DNA from: Saccharomonospora iraqiensis subsp. paurometabolica YIM 90007
Lineage (GTDB): Bacteria; Actinomycetota; Actinomycetes; Mycobacteriales; Pseudonocardiaceae
Assembly (NCBI RefSeq): GCF_000231035.2
Contig: NZ_KI912213.1
Coordinates: 199,569-235,251 of the forward strand
Length of the DNA: 35,683 bases
Direction of reading: 5' to 3'
Shown: piece after piece, positions 1 through 6,966 of the stretch
How positions within the stretch are numbered: the first letter of the stretch is position 1
How the letters are laid out: every line of letters starts with the position of its first letter
Notes under the pieces: generated by a model
What the model was told of the DNA's origin: nothing
Database searches by the model: none
The model's input: only the letters and a program-made list of their open reading frames with translations
Position numbers and translations under genes: made by a program

Positions 1-387
1 CATCGTGGCGTCGCCGACCTCGGCCTTGCCCCGGCCGACGACACCGTCCAGTGCGGCCCGCAGCGCGGCGGCCAGTTCCCCGGCGTCCAGCCGCTCCGTC
101 CCGCCCACGATCGTGGCGGCCCGCAGGAACGCCGTCCCGTACAGCGGGCCCGCCGCCCCACCCACCTTGGAGATCAGCGTGGTGGCGGCCAGCTTGAGCA
201 CCGCCCCGGGCGTCTCCGGGACCGTCTCCAGCCCCGCGAGCACCGCCGTGAATCCGCGGTGCAGGTTCTCGCCGTGGTCGGCGTCGCCGATCGGACGGTC
301 CAGATCGGTCAGTTCCGTCCGGTGCTCGGCCACGGTCGCCGCCGCGGCCCGCACCGCCCCGGCGACCTCGTCCGCGCCACAGGCCAT
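1..387 (-). CDS. dhaL: Dihydroxyacetone kinase subunit DhaL, partial (3' end beyond window)
   Basis: This is the ADP-binding subunit of PTS-dependent dihydroxyacetone kinase, which relays phosphate from DhaM to dihydroxyacetone held on DhaK. The visible 129 residues begin MACGADEVAGAVRA and include DRPIGDADHGENLHRGF (about residues 30-46), the conserved DhaL segment whose Asp residues bind Mg-ADP, then the SKVGGAAGPLYGTAFLRAA segment. The ATG at 387 shares one base with the dhaK stop (TGATG), so the two are translationally coupled. The gene runs off the low-coordinate edge, so its C-terminus and any following dhaM are unseen. The family assignment is firm. That it is the PTS type rather than an ATP-dependent fused kinase is inferred from the split K and L genes. 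Confidence 0.93.
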   Translation of the reverse strand, partial: MACGADEVAGAVRAAAATVAEHRTELTDLDRPIGDADHGENLHRGFTAVLAGLETVPETPGAVLKLAATTLISKVGGAAGPLYGTAFLRAATIVGGTERLDAGELAAALRAALDGVVGRGKAEVGDATM

Positions 388-1391
388 CACGCCCCCCAGC
401 GCAGTGCGGGTGTGGTGACGGGGGCGTCCCAGAGGTCGGCCAGCTCACGGTCGAGCCGGAGCACGGTGATGCTCAGCCCCTGCATCTCCAGGCTCGTGAT
501 GTACGGGCCGACGAGCCGCCGGGTGACACTGATGCCGCGGTCGGCCAGCTTCCGCTCGGCGATGCCGTGCGCGAGGTAGGTCTCCAGCGGCGGCGTTCCC
601 CCCATCGAGTTGGTGAACAGCAGCACGTCGTCCCCGCCGGAGAGCGGGAGGTCGGTGGCCACGGCGCTGACCATCCGGTCGACGAGGGTCTCGGCGTTCT
701 CCATCGGGATCCGCTCGCGGCCGGGCTCGCCGTGGATGCCGATGCCGAACTCGATCTCGTCGGGGCCCAGCTCGAAGCTCGGTTCGCCGACGTGCGGCAC
801 GGTCGGTGCCGTCAGGGCCACGCCGACCGAGCGCACCCGGTCCACCACTTTGCGTGCCACCGCCTCGACGTCGTCGAGCGTGTCCCCCCGCTCGGAGGCG
901 CCGCCGACGATCTTCTCCAGCAGCACCGTGCCGCCCACGCCGCGCCTGCCCGCGGTGAAGGTGGAGTCGGACACCGCGACGTCGTCGTCGATGACCACCG
1001 TGCGCACGTCCAGACCGTCGGCGGAGGCCAGCTCCGCCGCCGTCTCGAAGTTCAGCACGTCGCCGGTGTAGTTCTTCACCAACAGCAGCCCCCCGGGGGA
1101 CCCGGTGGTGGCCGAGATCGCGGCCTGCACCGCGTCCGGGGTGGGTGAGGTGAACACCGGACCGGGCACGGCGGCGTGCAGCATCCCGTGTCCGACGAAG
1201 CCGGTGTGCAACGGCTCGTGCCCGGAACCGCCGCCGGAGATCACCGCGACACCCCGGGTCCGCTCGGGGGCGTCCGCCCGCACCACGTACGTGGGCTCGT
1301 ACTCCACCCGGAGCAGGTCCCCGTGGGCGGCGGCGAGCCCCCTGAGCGAGTCGGTGACCACCGTCTCGGGGTCGTTGAGGATCTTCTTCAC
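387..1391 (-). CDS. dhaK: Dihydroxyacetone kinase subunit DhaK
   Basis: This is the substrate-binding subunit of dihydroxyacetone kinase: Dha + phospho-donor gives Dha-phosphate, feeding glycolysis in the cytosol. The protein has 334 residues, the normal length for DhaK. Visible are the N-terminal MKKILNDPETVV, the GGGSGHEPLH loop (53-62), the KNYTGDVLNF segment (106-115, with the acid/base Asp at 111) and GIGIHGEPGRERI (217-229), whose His220 corresponds to the histidine that forms the covalent hemiaminal with dihydroxyacetone. The start is GTG with a strong GGAGGT Shine-Dalgarno 6 nt upstream. It is first in the operon with dhaL. Two 10-bp direct repeats lie just upstream at 1410-1429. Confidence 0.96.
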   Translation of the reverse strand: MKKILNDPETVVTDSLRGLAAAHGDLLRVEYEPTYVVRADAPERTRGVAVISGGGSGHEPLHTGFVGHGMLHAAVPGPVFTSPTPDAVQAAISATTGSPGGLLLVKNYTGDVLNFETAAELASADGLDVRTVVIDDDVAVSDSTFTAGRRGVGGTVLLEKIVGGASERGDTLDDVEAVARKVVDRVRSVGVALTAPTVPHVGEPSFELGPDEIEFGIGIHGEPGRERIPMENAETLVDRMVSAVATDLPLSGGDDVLLFTNSMGGTPPLETYLAHGIAERKLADRGISVTRRLVGPYITSLEMQGLSITVLRLDRELADLWDAPVTTPALRWGA

Positions 1392-1409
1392 GGTTACCTC
1401 CGGGGCACG

Positions 1410-1429
1410 ACTGCGTACGACTGTGTACG
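1410..1429. repeat. Two adjacent 10-bp direct repeats upstream of dhaK
   Basis: ACTGCGTACG (1410-1419) is followed directly by ACTGTGTACG (1420-1429), one helical turn apart, 19 nt before the dhaK start. The position between promoter and Shine-Dalgarno would suit a regulator site, but no regulator gene is visible in the window and the role is inference. Confidence 0.4.
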
Positions 1430-1507
1430 GACGGGTGGCACCGACCTCCGTGTCCCAACGTAGTCAACGTGAACCCGGACGGCAGCGTCGCGACCGGGCG
1501 GAGGCGG

Positions 1508-2488
1508 TCAGGCCCCCGGAATCGCCGCCGCGACCCCCCTCGCGACCCCGGCGACCCGCTCGCAGGCCGCCTCGTTCCCGGGCGTGTCCGGGTGGGCGTA
1601 GTACGACAGCTCCACCAGCTCCGTGTCGTACTCGGCGACCTTCCGGTGCCGCCAGGAGAGGTCGCACTCGAGCATGTCCCCGTCGCCCTTCTCGGCCACC
1701 GCGGTCACCCGGTCGGTGAGCGCGACCTCGGTCCCCTCCTCCGGATCGACCGGGTATCCGACGCGCATGGTCAGTCGGAGGGTGGCCCGGTCCTGCTCGA
1801 ACACGCAGCCGTGCAGGCCCGCGCGGCGCAGGATCACCTCGCCGTCGAAGGCGTGCCCCAGCATCTCGGCCGTCACCAGGGTGCAGGGGTCGACGTTCAC
1901 CAGCGAGTCGGCCGGCGCCCGGTACCGGGGCGGGCCGGTGCGCAGCACCTCGACGACCCCGCGCAGCACCGACGTCCCGGTGTCGCAGGCGACACCGACG
2001 TCGGTGTCGTAGTCGGCCCACACCGAGATGCCGAGCTCCTGGTCCGTCTCGGTCACCGCCGTCATGTAGCAGGTCCCGTCGTTGCTGAGCTCCACCAGTG
2101 GCAGTCCGCCGACGCCGCCCGACGCGTCCGAGGGCGAGGCGTTCGTCTCCCCGAGGTCGACCCAGATACTGACCTGCCTGCCCTCCGCGTCGAGCATCGG
2201 ACGGCGGCAGACACCCCAGTCGACCTCCCGCGCGTCCTCCGCCGCGGTCAGGCCGGCCACCGCGGGCCCGTCCAGCAGCGCGCACGGGTCCACCGCGCGC
2301 AACGCCTCCTGCGTCACGGCAGGGTCGTCGATCGGCCCGGACGGCACCTCGCCCCCGTCCGCCCGCGCCTCGGCCCCCACCGTGGTGCGCTCGTAGTTCA
2401 CCTTGGACAGATCCTCACCCGAGCAGCCCGCCACCACCCCGAGCAGCACGACCCCCAGCACCGACCCCTGTCGGCGGACACGACTCAT
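1508..2488 (-). CDS. Secreted lipoprotein with two DPC modules (DUF3558-like)
   Basis: Predicted exported lipoprotein of 326 residues with unknown function. The chosen ATG gives MSRVRRQGSVLGVVLLGVVA followed by GC, a signal peptide with lipobox VVAGC. Longer reading frames upstream would bury it. The mature part holds two similar modules, one starting AVDPCALLD with a later WGVCRRP, and the second starting NVDPCTLVT with HGCVFEQ. This D-P-C plus later Cys pattern is that of DUF3558 lipoproteins, abundant in Pseudonocardiaceae. A GTG lies directly before the ATG, and a TACCGT box ends 7 nt before that GTG, so the mRNA may be leaderless from the GTG. The tandem arrangement is the unusual feature. 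The ligand is unknown. Confidence 0.82.
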   Translation of the reverse strand: MSRVRRQGSVLGVVLLGVVAGCSGEDLSKVNYERTTVGAEARADGGEVPSGPIDDPAVTQEALRAVDPCALLDGPAVAGLTAAEDAREVDWGVCRRPMLDAEGRQVSIWVDLGETNASPSDASGGVGGLPLVELSNDGTCYMTAVTETDQELGISVWADYDTDVGVACDTGTSVLRGVVEVLRTGPPRYRAPADSLVNVDPCTLVTAEMLGHAFDGEVILRRAGLHGCVFEQDRATLRLTMRVGYPVDPEEGTEVALTDRVTAVAEKGDGDMLECDLSWRHRKVAEYDTELVELSYYAHPDTPGNEAACERVAGVARGVAAAIPGA

Positions 2489-2498
2489 CACGGCGGGC

Positions 2499-2504
2499 AC
2501 GGTA
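2499..2504 (-). promoter_or_regulatory. -10 box for the lipoprotein gene
   Basis: TACCGT on the minus strand ends 7 nt before the GTG at 2491 and 10 nt before the ATG at 2488. No clear -35 is seen. It is inferred from the TANNNT pattern shared with other starts in this window. Confidence 0.35.
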
Positions 2505-2510
2505 TCGCCT

Positions 2511-2560
2511 TCCCCACCGTCGTGTGTGGGGAGTCGCCCGAACACCGGTCGACGACCGGT
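2511..2560 (-). terminator. Two hairpins between nucS and the lipoprotein gene
   Basis: Downstream of the nucS stop lie a 7-bp stem with 3-nt loop (2544-2550 with 2554-2560, ACCGGTC/GACCGGT) and then a 7-bp stem with 8-nt loop (2511-2517 with 2526-2532, TCCCCAC/GTGGGGA). Neither is followed by a U-tract, so they fit a U-less actinobacterial terminator of nucS. They could also affect the lipoprotein promoter. Confidence 0.4.
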
Positions 2561-2576
2561 CCGGAAGGCACCGCCC

Positions 2577-3236
2577 CTAGAACAGCCGGAGGTCGTCGGT
2601 CTCGATACCGCGCAGGCCGTCGTAGTCGAGCGTGACACACCGGATGCCGCGGTCCTCCGCCAGCGTACGGGCCTGCGGCCGGATCTGCTGCGCGGCGAAC
2701 ACGCCCTGCACCGGGGCCAGCAGCGGGTCGCGGTTCAACAGCTCCAGGTACCGGGTGAGCTGCTCGACCCCGTCGATCTCCCCGCGGCGTTTGATCTCGA
2801 CGGCCACCGCCGCACCGTCGGCGTCGCGGGCGAGGATGTCGACCGGACCGATGGCGGTCGGGTACTCCCGGCGCACCAGCGAGTATCCCGCGCCGAGGGT
2901 GGTGATGTGCTCGGCGAGCAGTTCCTGCAGGTGGGACTCCACCCCGTCCTTGACCAGCCCGGGCTCCGCACCGAGATCGTGCCGGACCTCGTCGAACACC
3001 GTGTCGATCGTGACGACGAGCTTCTCCCCCGCCTTGTTCTCCACGATCCAGAGGTTGCCGTCCTCGATCAGCCAGCACGGCGGGCTCATCCAGTTCAACG
3101 GCTTGTAGGCACGGTCGTCGGAATGCACCGACACGGACCCGTCCGCCTTGACGAGAAGCAGCCGGGTCGCCATGGGCAGATGGGCCGTCAGACGACCGGC
3201 GTAGTCGACCTGGCACCGGGCGATCACCAAACGCAC
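2577..3236 (-). CDS. nucS: Mismatch-specific endonuclease NucS
   Basis: NucS/EndoMS cuts both strands at mismatches and provides the non-canonical mismatch repair of actinobacteria that lack MutS/MutL. The 219 residues start [20 protein letters not shown] and are closely similar to M. tuberculosis Rv1321. The N-terminal DNA-binding domain has [16 protein letters not shown] (40-55), carrying the Arg and Trp implicated in base recognition. The C-terminal RecB-like nuclease has the D133, E147-x-K149 catalytic set within GPVDI and [17 protein letters not shown]. The protein ends DDLRLF, resembling the beta-clamp interaction tail of the family. The start is GTG, 6 nt after a TAGTCT box, so a leaderless mRNA is likely. 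It is transcribed divergently from the Nudix gene. Confidence 0.96.
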   Translation of the reverse strand: MRLVIARCQVDYAGRLTAHLPMATRLLLVKADGSVSVHSDDRAYKPLNWMSPPCWLIEDGNLWIVENKAGEKLVVTIDTVFDEVRHDLGAEPGLVKDGVESHLQELLAEHITTLGAGYSLVRREYPTAIGPVDILARDADGAAVAVEIKRRGEIDGVEQLTRYLELLNRDPLLAPVQGVFAAQQIRPQARTLAEDRGIRCVTLDYDGLRGIETDDLRLF

Positions 3237-3242
3237 GCGGAG

Positions 3243-3248
3243 AGACTA
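3243..3248 (-). promoter_or_regulatory. -10 box for leaderless nucS
   Basis: TAGTCT ends 6 nt before the nucS GTG, which places the expected transcription start on the start codon. No Shine-Dalgarno sequence is present. Confidence 0.55.
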
Positions 3249-3323
3249 GGGGACCGGATCCGACGACGCACCGACAGGTCCCCGGCGTGTCCCGTCGGTG
3301 TCCGCGTCGCGACAATCACGGCC

Positions 3324-3857
3324 ATGGAACAACGCTCCTCCCGGCAGGTCTACGCGAACGACTGGATGACCGTGCGCGAGGACGCCGTCCGCCGCGACGA
3401 CGGCTCCGACGGCATCTACGGCGTCGTCGACAAGCAGGACTACGCGCTCGTCATCCCCCTCGACGGGGACCGGCTGCAGCTGGTCGAACAGTTCCGTTAC
3501 CCGCTGGGGCTGCGCCGGTGGGAGTTCCCCCAGGGCACCGCACCCGGCCTCAGCGAGCTCGCCCCGGCCGAGCTGGCCGCACGGGAGCTGCGGGAGGAGA
3601 CCGGGCTGTCCGCGCGACGGCTCGTCGAACTCGGACTGCTCGACGTCGCCCCCGGCCTGGCCAGTCAACGCGGCCGGGCCTTCCTCGCCACCGGTCTCAC
3701 GCAGGGTGCGGCCGCCCGGGAGCACGAGGAACAGGACATGCGCACCGCGTGGTTCACCCGTGCGGAGTTCGAGGCGAGGGTGGCGGGCGGCGAGATCACC
3801 GATGCCCAGTCGATCGCCGCCTACACCCTCCTGCTGCTGTGGGAACGCGGCACCTGA
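3324..3857 (+). CDS. Nudix hydrolase (ADP-ribose pyrophosphatase-like)
   Basis: Cytosolic Nudix-fold hydrolase of 177 residues that probably cleaves a nucleoside-diphosphate-linked metabolite. The ATG gives MEQRSSRQVYANDWMTVRED, and the core includes VEQFRYPLGLRRWEFPQGT (about 56-74), then the Nudix-box end RELREETGL with the metal-binding Glu pair. The FRYP...WEFPQG arrangement is typical of ADP-ribose/ADP-sugar pyrophosphatases. The spacing between the box glycine and the REL-EE-GL part is longer than the canonical Nudix signature, as in some actinobacterial members, so substrate is uncertain. A GACAAT hexamer ends 7 nt before the ATG (weak -10). The gene converges on the crotonase gene, with a repeat array between them. 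Confidence 0.87.
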   Translation: MEQRSSRQVYANDWMTVREDAVRRDDGSDGIYGVVDKQDYALVIPLDGDRLQLVEQFRYPLGLRRWEFPQGTAPGLSELAPAELAARELREETGLSARRLVELGLLDVAPGLASQRGRAFLATGLTQGAAAREHEEQDMRTAWFTRAEFEARVAGGEITDAQSIAAYTLLLLWERGT

Positions 3858-3891
3858 TCCGGCCTCACCCGGGTCGACCCACGGCCGCCCG

Positions 3892-3975
3892 ACGACAACT
3901 CACAGGCACCGGGTGTCGACTCGCGGGCACCGGGTGTCGACTCGCAGGCACCGGGCGGGGACTCGCGGGGGTCAG
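3892..3975. repeat. Array of four 21-bp tandem repeats
   Basis: Four head-to-tail 21-bp units at 3892-3912, 3913-3933, 3934-3954 and 3955-3975. Units 2 and 3 differ at one base (core GTGTCGACTCGCGGGCAC). Units 1 and 4 are diverged but keep ACTC and the period. The last unit overlaps the stop codon of the minus-strand crotonase gene, so the array starts exactly where that reading frame ends. The same core and the same 21-bp period recur at 33605-33711. Because 21 is a multiple of three, spurious heptad-repeat reading frames run through it. Confidence 0.85.
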
Positions 3976-4745
3976 TCGGGCCAGGTCGGGGGGCGCTTCT
4001 CCAGGAAGGCGGCCATGCCCTCGCGGGCACCGGGGAGGTGCGCGGCCGAGGCCATGACCTCCTGGGCCAGCGCGTAGGCGTCGTCCTCGGGACGGTCGAG
4101 CTGGGCGTACAGGGTGCGCTTGCCGAGGGCCTTGCTCGCGCGGCTGCCGCGGGTGGCGCGGCCGAGCAGGTCGGTGACGGCGTCGTCGAGGTCGTCGTCG
4201 GGGACCACCCGGTTCACCAGCCCCCACTCCCGTGCCGTGGCCGCGTCCACCGTGTCCCCGGTCAGCGCCATCTCCATCAGCCGTTTCCGGCCGACCGACC
4301 GCGCCACCGGTACGGCGGGCGTGTGGCAGAACCAGCCTCCCCTGCCGCCGGGCAGGGCGAAACCCGCGGACTCGGCCGCCACCGCGAGATCGCACGAGGC
4401 CACCAGCTGGCATCCGGCGGCCGTCGCGAGCCCGTGCACGCGGGCCAGCACCACCTGCGGCGCCGACCGCATCGCCCGCATCAGGTCGGTACACGTCCCC
4501 AGCAGCGCGCGCACGCCGGTGAGGTCGCGCCCGGCCACGTCGCCGAAGTCGTGCCCGGCGGAGAACACCGGCCCGGCACCCGCGAGCACGATCCCCGCCG
4601 CGTCCGTCTCCGCGGTCTCCCGGAACGCCCGCAGCAGCTCGCGCAGGTGCGGTTCGGACAGCGAGTTCCGTCGCCGCGGACGGTTCATCGTGATCGTGAC
4701 GGTCTCGTCCCGCCGTTGCACGAGGACGTGCTCGTACTCACCCAT
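3972..4745 (-). CDS. Enoyl-CoA hydratase/isomerase family protein (ECHDC3-like)
   Basis: Crotonase-fold protein of 257 residues, expected to bind an acyl-CoA. The oxyanion-hole segments are visible: FSAGHDFGDV (about 61-70) and the GLATAAGCQLVASCDLAVA helix. In classical enoyl-CoA hydratase the second segment ends in Gly-Cys-Glu, whose Glu is catalytic; here that position is Gln (AAGCQ), and the second catalytic Glu region is replaced by GGRGGWFCHTPAV. This matches the ECHDC3-type subgroup rather than a true hydratase, so the reaction is unknown. The start is ATG, 6 nt after TACCGT, with no Shine-Dalgarno. The gene is single and converges with the Nudix gene across the repeat array. Confidence 0.88.
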   Translation of the reverse strand: MGEYEHVLVQRRDETVTITMNRPRRRNSLSEPHLRELLRAFRETAETDAAGIVLAGAGPVFSAGHDFGDVAGRDLTGVRALLGTCTDLMRAMRSAPQVVLARVHGLATAAGCQLVASCDLAVAAESAGFALPGGRGGWFCHTPAVPVARSVGRKRLMEMALTGDTVDAATAREWGLVNRVVPDDDLDDAVTDLLGRATRGSRASKALGKRTLYAQLDRPEDDAYALAQEVMASAAHLPGAREGMAAFLEKRPPTWPD

Positions 4746-4751
4746 GCCCCG

Positions 4752-4757
4752 ACGGTA
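4752..4757 (-). promoter_or_regulatory. -10 box for the leaderless crotonase gene
   Basis: TACCGT ends 6 nt before the ATG at 4745. No ribosome binding site lies between, so a leaderless transcript is predicted. Confidence 0.5.
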
Positions 4758-4845
4758 GTCCGCGCGGGTGTGCGACCCAACCCTCGGAAAGTCCGGTCCG
4801 GCCGCCCCGGCGGTGGAGGTGGGCGGGCACCGTCCCCGTCACCGT

Positions 4846-4851
4846 TAGGGT
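4846..4851 (+). promoter_or_regulatory. -10 box for the leaderless lysE-type gene
   Basis: TAGGGT ends 8 nt before the GTG at 4860. The intervening TGGCGGAC has no Shine-Dalgarno sequence. Confidence 0.5.
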
Positions 4852-4859
4852 TGGCGGAC

Positions 4860-5483
4860 GTGACCTGGAGTGTGTACGGGAGCTACCTCGTCGTCGTGAT
4901 CCTCGTGGTGCTCGCACCCGGACCCGACACGGTGGTCACCCTGAAGAACTCGTTCGCGGGCGGATTCCGCGGCGGGCTGCTGGCCTCCACCGGGGTCGCC
5001 GCCGGGCACCTCGTCCAGGGCACCGCGGTCGCCTTCGGACTCGGCACCCTGATCGTGGGATCGCAGCCGGTCTTCACCACCCTGCGCTGGCTCGGCGTGC
5101 TCTACCTGAGCTATCTCGGGATCCAGGCCATCCGGTCGGCCTGGCGCGGCGACTACGACCGTCTCGACGAGGCGGGGGCCGGCGCGAGCGGGTTCCGGAG
5201 ACTGCGCGAGGGCTTCCTGTCGAACGTGACCAACCCCAAGGTCCTCGCGCTCTACCTGTCCATCCTCCCGCAGTTCATCGACCCGGTCACCAGCACCACG
5301 GGCGACACCCTGCTGCTGGCCTACACGATGGCCGTGCTCGGCACCCTGTGGCTGGTGCTGTTGGTGGTGTTCGTCCACCGGGTCCGGGCGTGGATGCGGC
5401 GCAGGAGGGTGCGGCGCGGTCTGGACGTCGCCACCGGCACCACCCTCCTCGGCTTCGGGGCCGCCCTCGCCGCCGACGGCTGA
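4860..5483 (+). CDS. LysE/RhtB family amino-acid exporter
   Basis: Inner-membrane exporter of 207 residues, the usual LysE/RhtB size. From the GTG start it reads MTWSVYGSYLVVVILVVLAP. The first helix ends in the family signature APGPDTVVTLKNSFAGG (19-35), followed by hydrophobic segments AGHLVQGTAVAFGLGTLIVG and LRWLGVLYLSYLGIQAIRSA, a hydrophilic loop, the conserved FLSNVTNPKVLALYLSILPQF, and two more helices before an Arg-rich tail. About six membrane segments are expected. The substrate (an amino acid or similar metabolite) is not readable from sequence. The gene is single and its stop is only 5 nt from the convergent murA stop. The start choice rests on the TAGGGT box and on homology. Confidence 0.88.
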   Translation: MTWSVYGSYLVVVILVVLAPGPDTVVTLKNSFAGGFRGGLLASTGVAAGHLVQGTAVAFGLGTLIVGSQPVFTTLRWLGVLYLSYLGIQAIRSAWRGDYDRLDEAGAGASGFRRLREGFLSNVTNPKVLALYLSILPQFIDPVTSTTGDTLLLAYTMAVLGTLWLVLLVVFVHRVRAWMRRRRVRRGLDVATGTTLLGFGAALAADG

Positions 5484-5491
5484 GGGCCTCA
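5481..5491. other. Palindrome containing two convergent stop codons
   Basis: TGAGGGCCTCA holds the TGA of the LysE-type gene (5481-5483) and the TGA of murA (5489-5491) as the two arms of a perfect 5-bp inverted repeat around one base. There is no room for a separate terminator between the convergent genes. Confidence 0.6.
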
Positions 5492-6781
5492 GACCGCCTC
5501 GTCCCCCGCCACCCGGTCCGGGTCCGTATCGACCCGGTCGACCCGGGCGCCCAGTCCACTCAGGTTCGCCAGGAAGTCCGGGTAGCCACGGTCGATGTGG
5601 AAGACGTCCCACACCTGGGTGACCCCCTCGGCACACAGGCCGGCGAGCACCAACCCCGCGCCCGCGCGGATGTCCGAGGCCCACACGGGGGCGCTGGAGA
5701 GCTTGTCCACCCCGCGCACGACCGCGTGGTGGCCGTCGGTGCGCGCGTCCGCGCCGAGCCGGATCATCTCCTCGATGAACCGGAACCGCGCCTCGTAGAC
5801 GTTCTCCGTGATCATCGAGGTGCCCTCGGACACCGCGGACAGCGCGACGGCGAACGGTTGCAGGTCGGTGGCGAAACCGGGATAGGGCAGCGTCACGAAG
5901 TCCACCGACCGCGGCCTGCCGAGCATCTCGACGCGGAAACCCTTGTCGTCGAACGTGGTGATCTCCGCGCCCGCCAGGCGGAGCTTCTCCAGCACCAGGT
6001 CGAGATGGTGCGGGTTGACGCCGGTGACCGTCACGTCCCCCTGGGTCATGGCGGCGGCGAAGGCCCAGGTCGCCCCGACGATCCGGTCCCCGATCACGTG
6101 GTGCTCGGTCGGGTGAAGGGTCTCCACCCCCTCCACGGTCAACGTGGACGTCCCGGCGCCCTCGATGTGCGCGCCCATCTCGTTGAGCATCACGCACAGA
6201 TCGATGATCTCCGGCTCCCGCGCCGCGTTGTCGATCACGGTGGTGCCCTCGGCGAGCACGGCGGCCATCAGGATGTTCTCCGTGGCGCCGACGCTCGGGA
6301 AGTCCAGCCAGATCTGGGCGCCGTGCAGCCGGTCGGCCTCGGCGACGACACAGCCGTGTTCGATGGCGCTCGTGGCCCCCAGTTTGCGCAGCCCGTTCTG
6401 GTGCATGTCGAGCGGCCGGGAACCGATGGCATCCCCGCCCGGCAGCGCCACCACGGCCTTCTTCAGCCTGCCCACGAGCGGGCCGAGCACGCAGACCGAC
6501 GCCCGGAGCTTGCCCATCGCCGCGGTGTCCGCGTGGTGCGACAACTCGGCGGGCGTGGTGATCCGCGCCACGTCCCCCTCGGTGTCCACTTCGCATCCGA
6601 CGCTGCGCAGGACGTCCGCCATCAGCGGGACGTCGAGTATCTGGGGACAGTTGCGGATCGTCGTCGTCCCCTCGGCGAGCAGGGCGGCGGCCATCAGCTT
6701 CAACACGCTGTTCTTGGCGCCGACAACCCCGACCTCGCCGACCAGACGCGCACCGCCGTACACGTCGAAGTGCTCGCTCAT
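5489..6781 (-). CDS. murA: UDP-N-acetylglucosamine 1-carboxyvinyltransferase MurA (Asp117 type)
   Basis: MurA transfers enolpyruvate from PEP to UDP-GlcNAc, the first committed step of peptidoglycan synthesis in the cytosol. The protein has 430 residues from ATG at 6781 ([20 protein letters not shown]), with [15 protein letters not shown] (21-35) and the PEP loop [20 protein letters not shown] (99-118). The residue that is Cys115 in Escherichia coli, the target of fosfomycin, is Asp117 here, as in M. tuberculosis MurA, so intrinsic fosfomycin insensitivity of the enzyme is expected. An upstream frame extension to 6916 is open but lacks family similarity. A TATCGT box at 6887-6892 could serve as promoter with an approximately 100-nt leader. 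Confidence 0.97.
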   Translation of the reverse strand: MSEHFDVYGGARLVGEVGVVGAKNSVLKLMAAALLAEGTTTIRNCPQILDVPLMADVLRSVGCEVDTEGDVARITTPAELSHHADTAAMGKLRASVCVLGPLVGRLKKAVVALPGGDAIGSRPLDMHQNGLRKLGATSAIEHGCVVAEADRLHGAQIWLDFPSVGATENILMAAVLAEGTTVIDNAAREPEIIDLCVMLNEMGAHIEGAGTSTLTVEGVETLHPTEHHVIGDRIVGATWAFAAAMTQGDVTVTGVNPHHLDLVLEKLRLAGAEITTFDDKGFRVEMLGRPRSVDFVTLPYPGFATDLQPFAVALSAVSEGTSMITENVYEARFRFIEEMIRLGADARTDGHHAVVRGVDKLSSAPVWASDIRAGAGLVLAGLCAEGVTQVWDVFHIDRGYPDFLANLSGLGARVDRVDTDPDRVAGDEAV

Positions 6782-6886
6782 GGTGGCCCATCCTGCCCGG
6801 CGGGGTTCCCCCCTGTGCGCTGGGGCACTCGTTACGGCGGGAACGGTCACAACCCGGCAACGAGTGAAACGTCCGGACATCCGGGG

Positions 6887-6892
6887 ACGATA
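6887..6892 (-). promoter_or_regulatory. Candidate -10 box for murA
   Basis: TATCGT on the minus strand, giving a transcription start near 6880 and a leader of about 100 nt before the murA ATG. It lies in the 185-bp divergent region with the adenosyltransferase promoter. The call is weak, based on the hexamer only. Confidence 0.3.
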
Positions 6893-6953
6893 GTGCCCGC
6901 ACCGCGCCCGCCGCACGCCGATGTGGTGCGGATCCCGGGTGCGACCCGGTCCG

Positions 6954-6959
6954 TAGACT
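6954..6959 (+). promoter_or_regulatory. -10 box for the leaderless adenosyltransferase gene
   Basis: TAGACT ends 7 nt before the ATG at 6967, and there is no Shine-Dalgarno in GCGGGAC. The expected transcription start falls on or next to the ATG. Confidence 0.55.
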
Positions 6960-6966
6960 GCGGGAC

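Noticed and set aside
3892-3975. CRISPR array
   Set aside because: Units are contiguous with no unique spacers and there are no cas genes in the window.
3821-4077. Small frames with heptad repeats over the 3.9-kb array (similarly 33573-33950)
   Set aside because: They exist only because the 21-bp repeat length is divisible by three. No ribosome site or known protein is seen.
6419-6438. Sequencing error in murA (Cys to Asp)
   Set aside because: The change needs more than one base, the frame is intact, and Asp at this place is an established actinobacterial variant.
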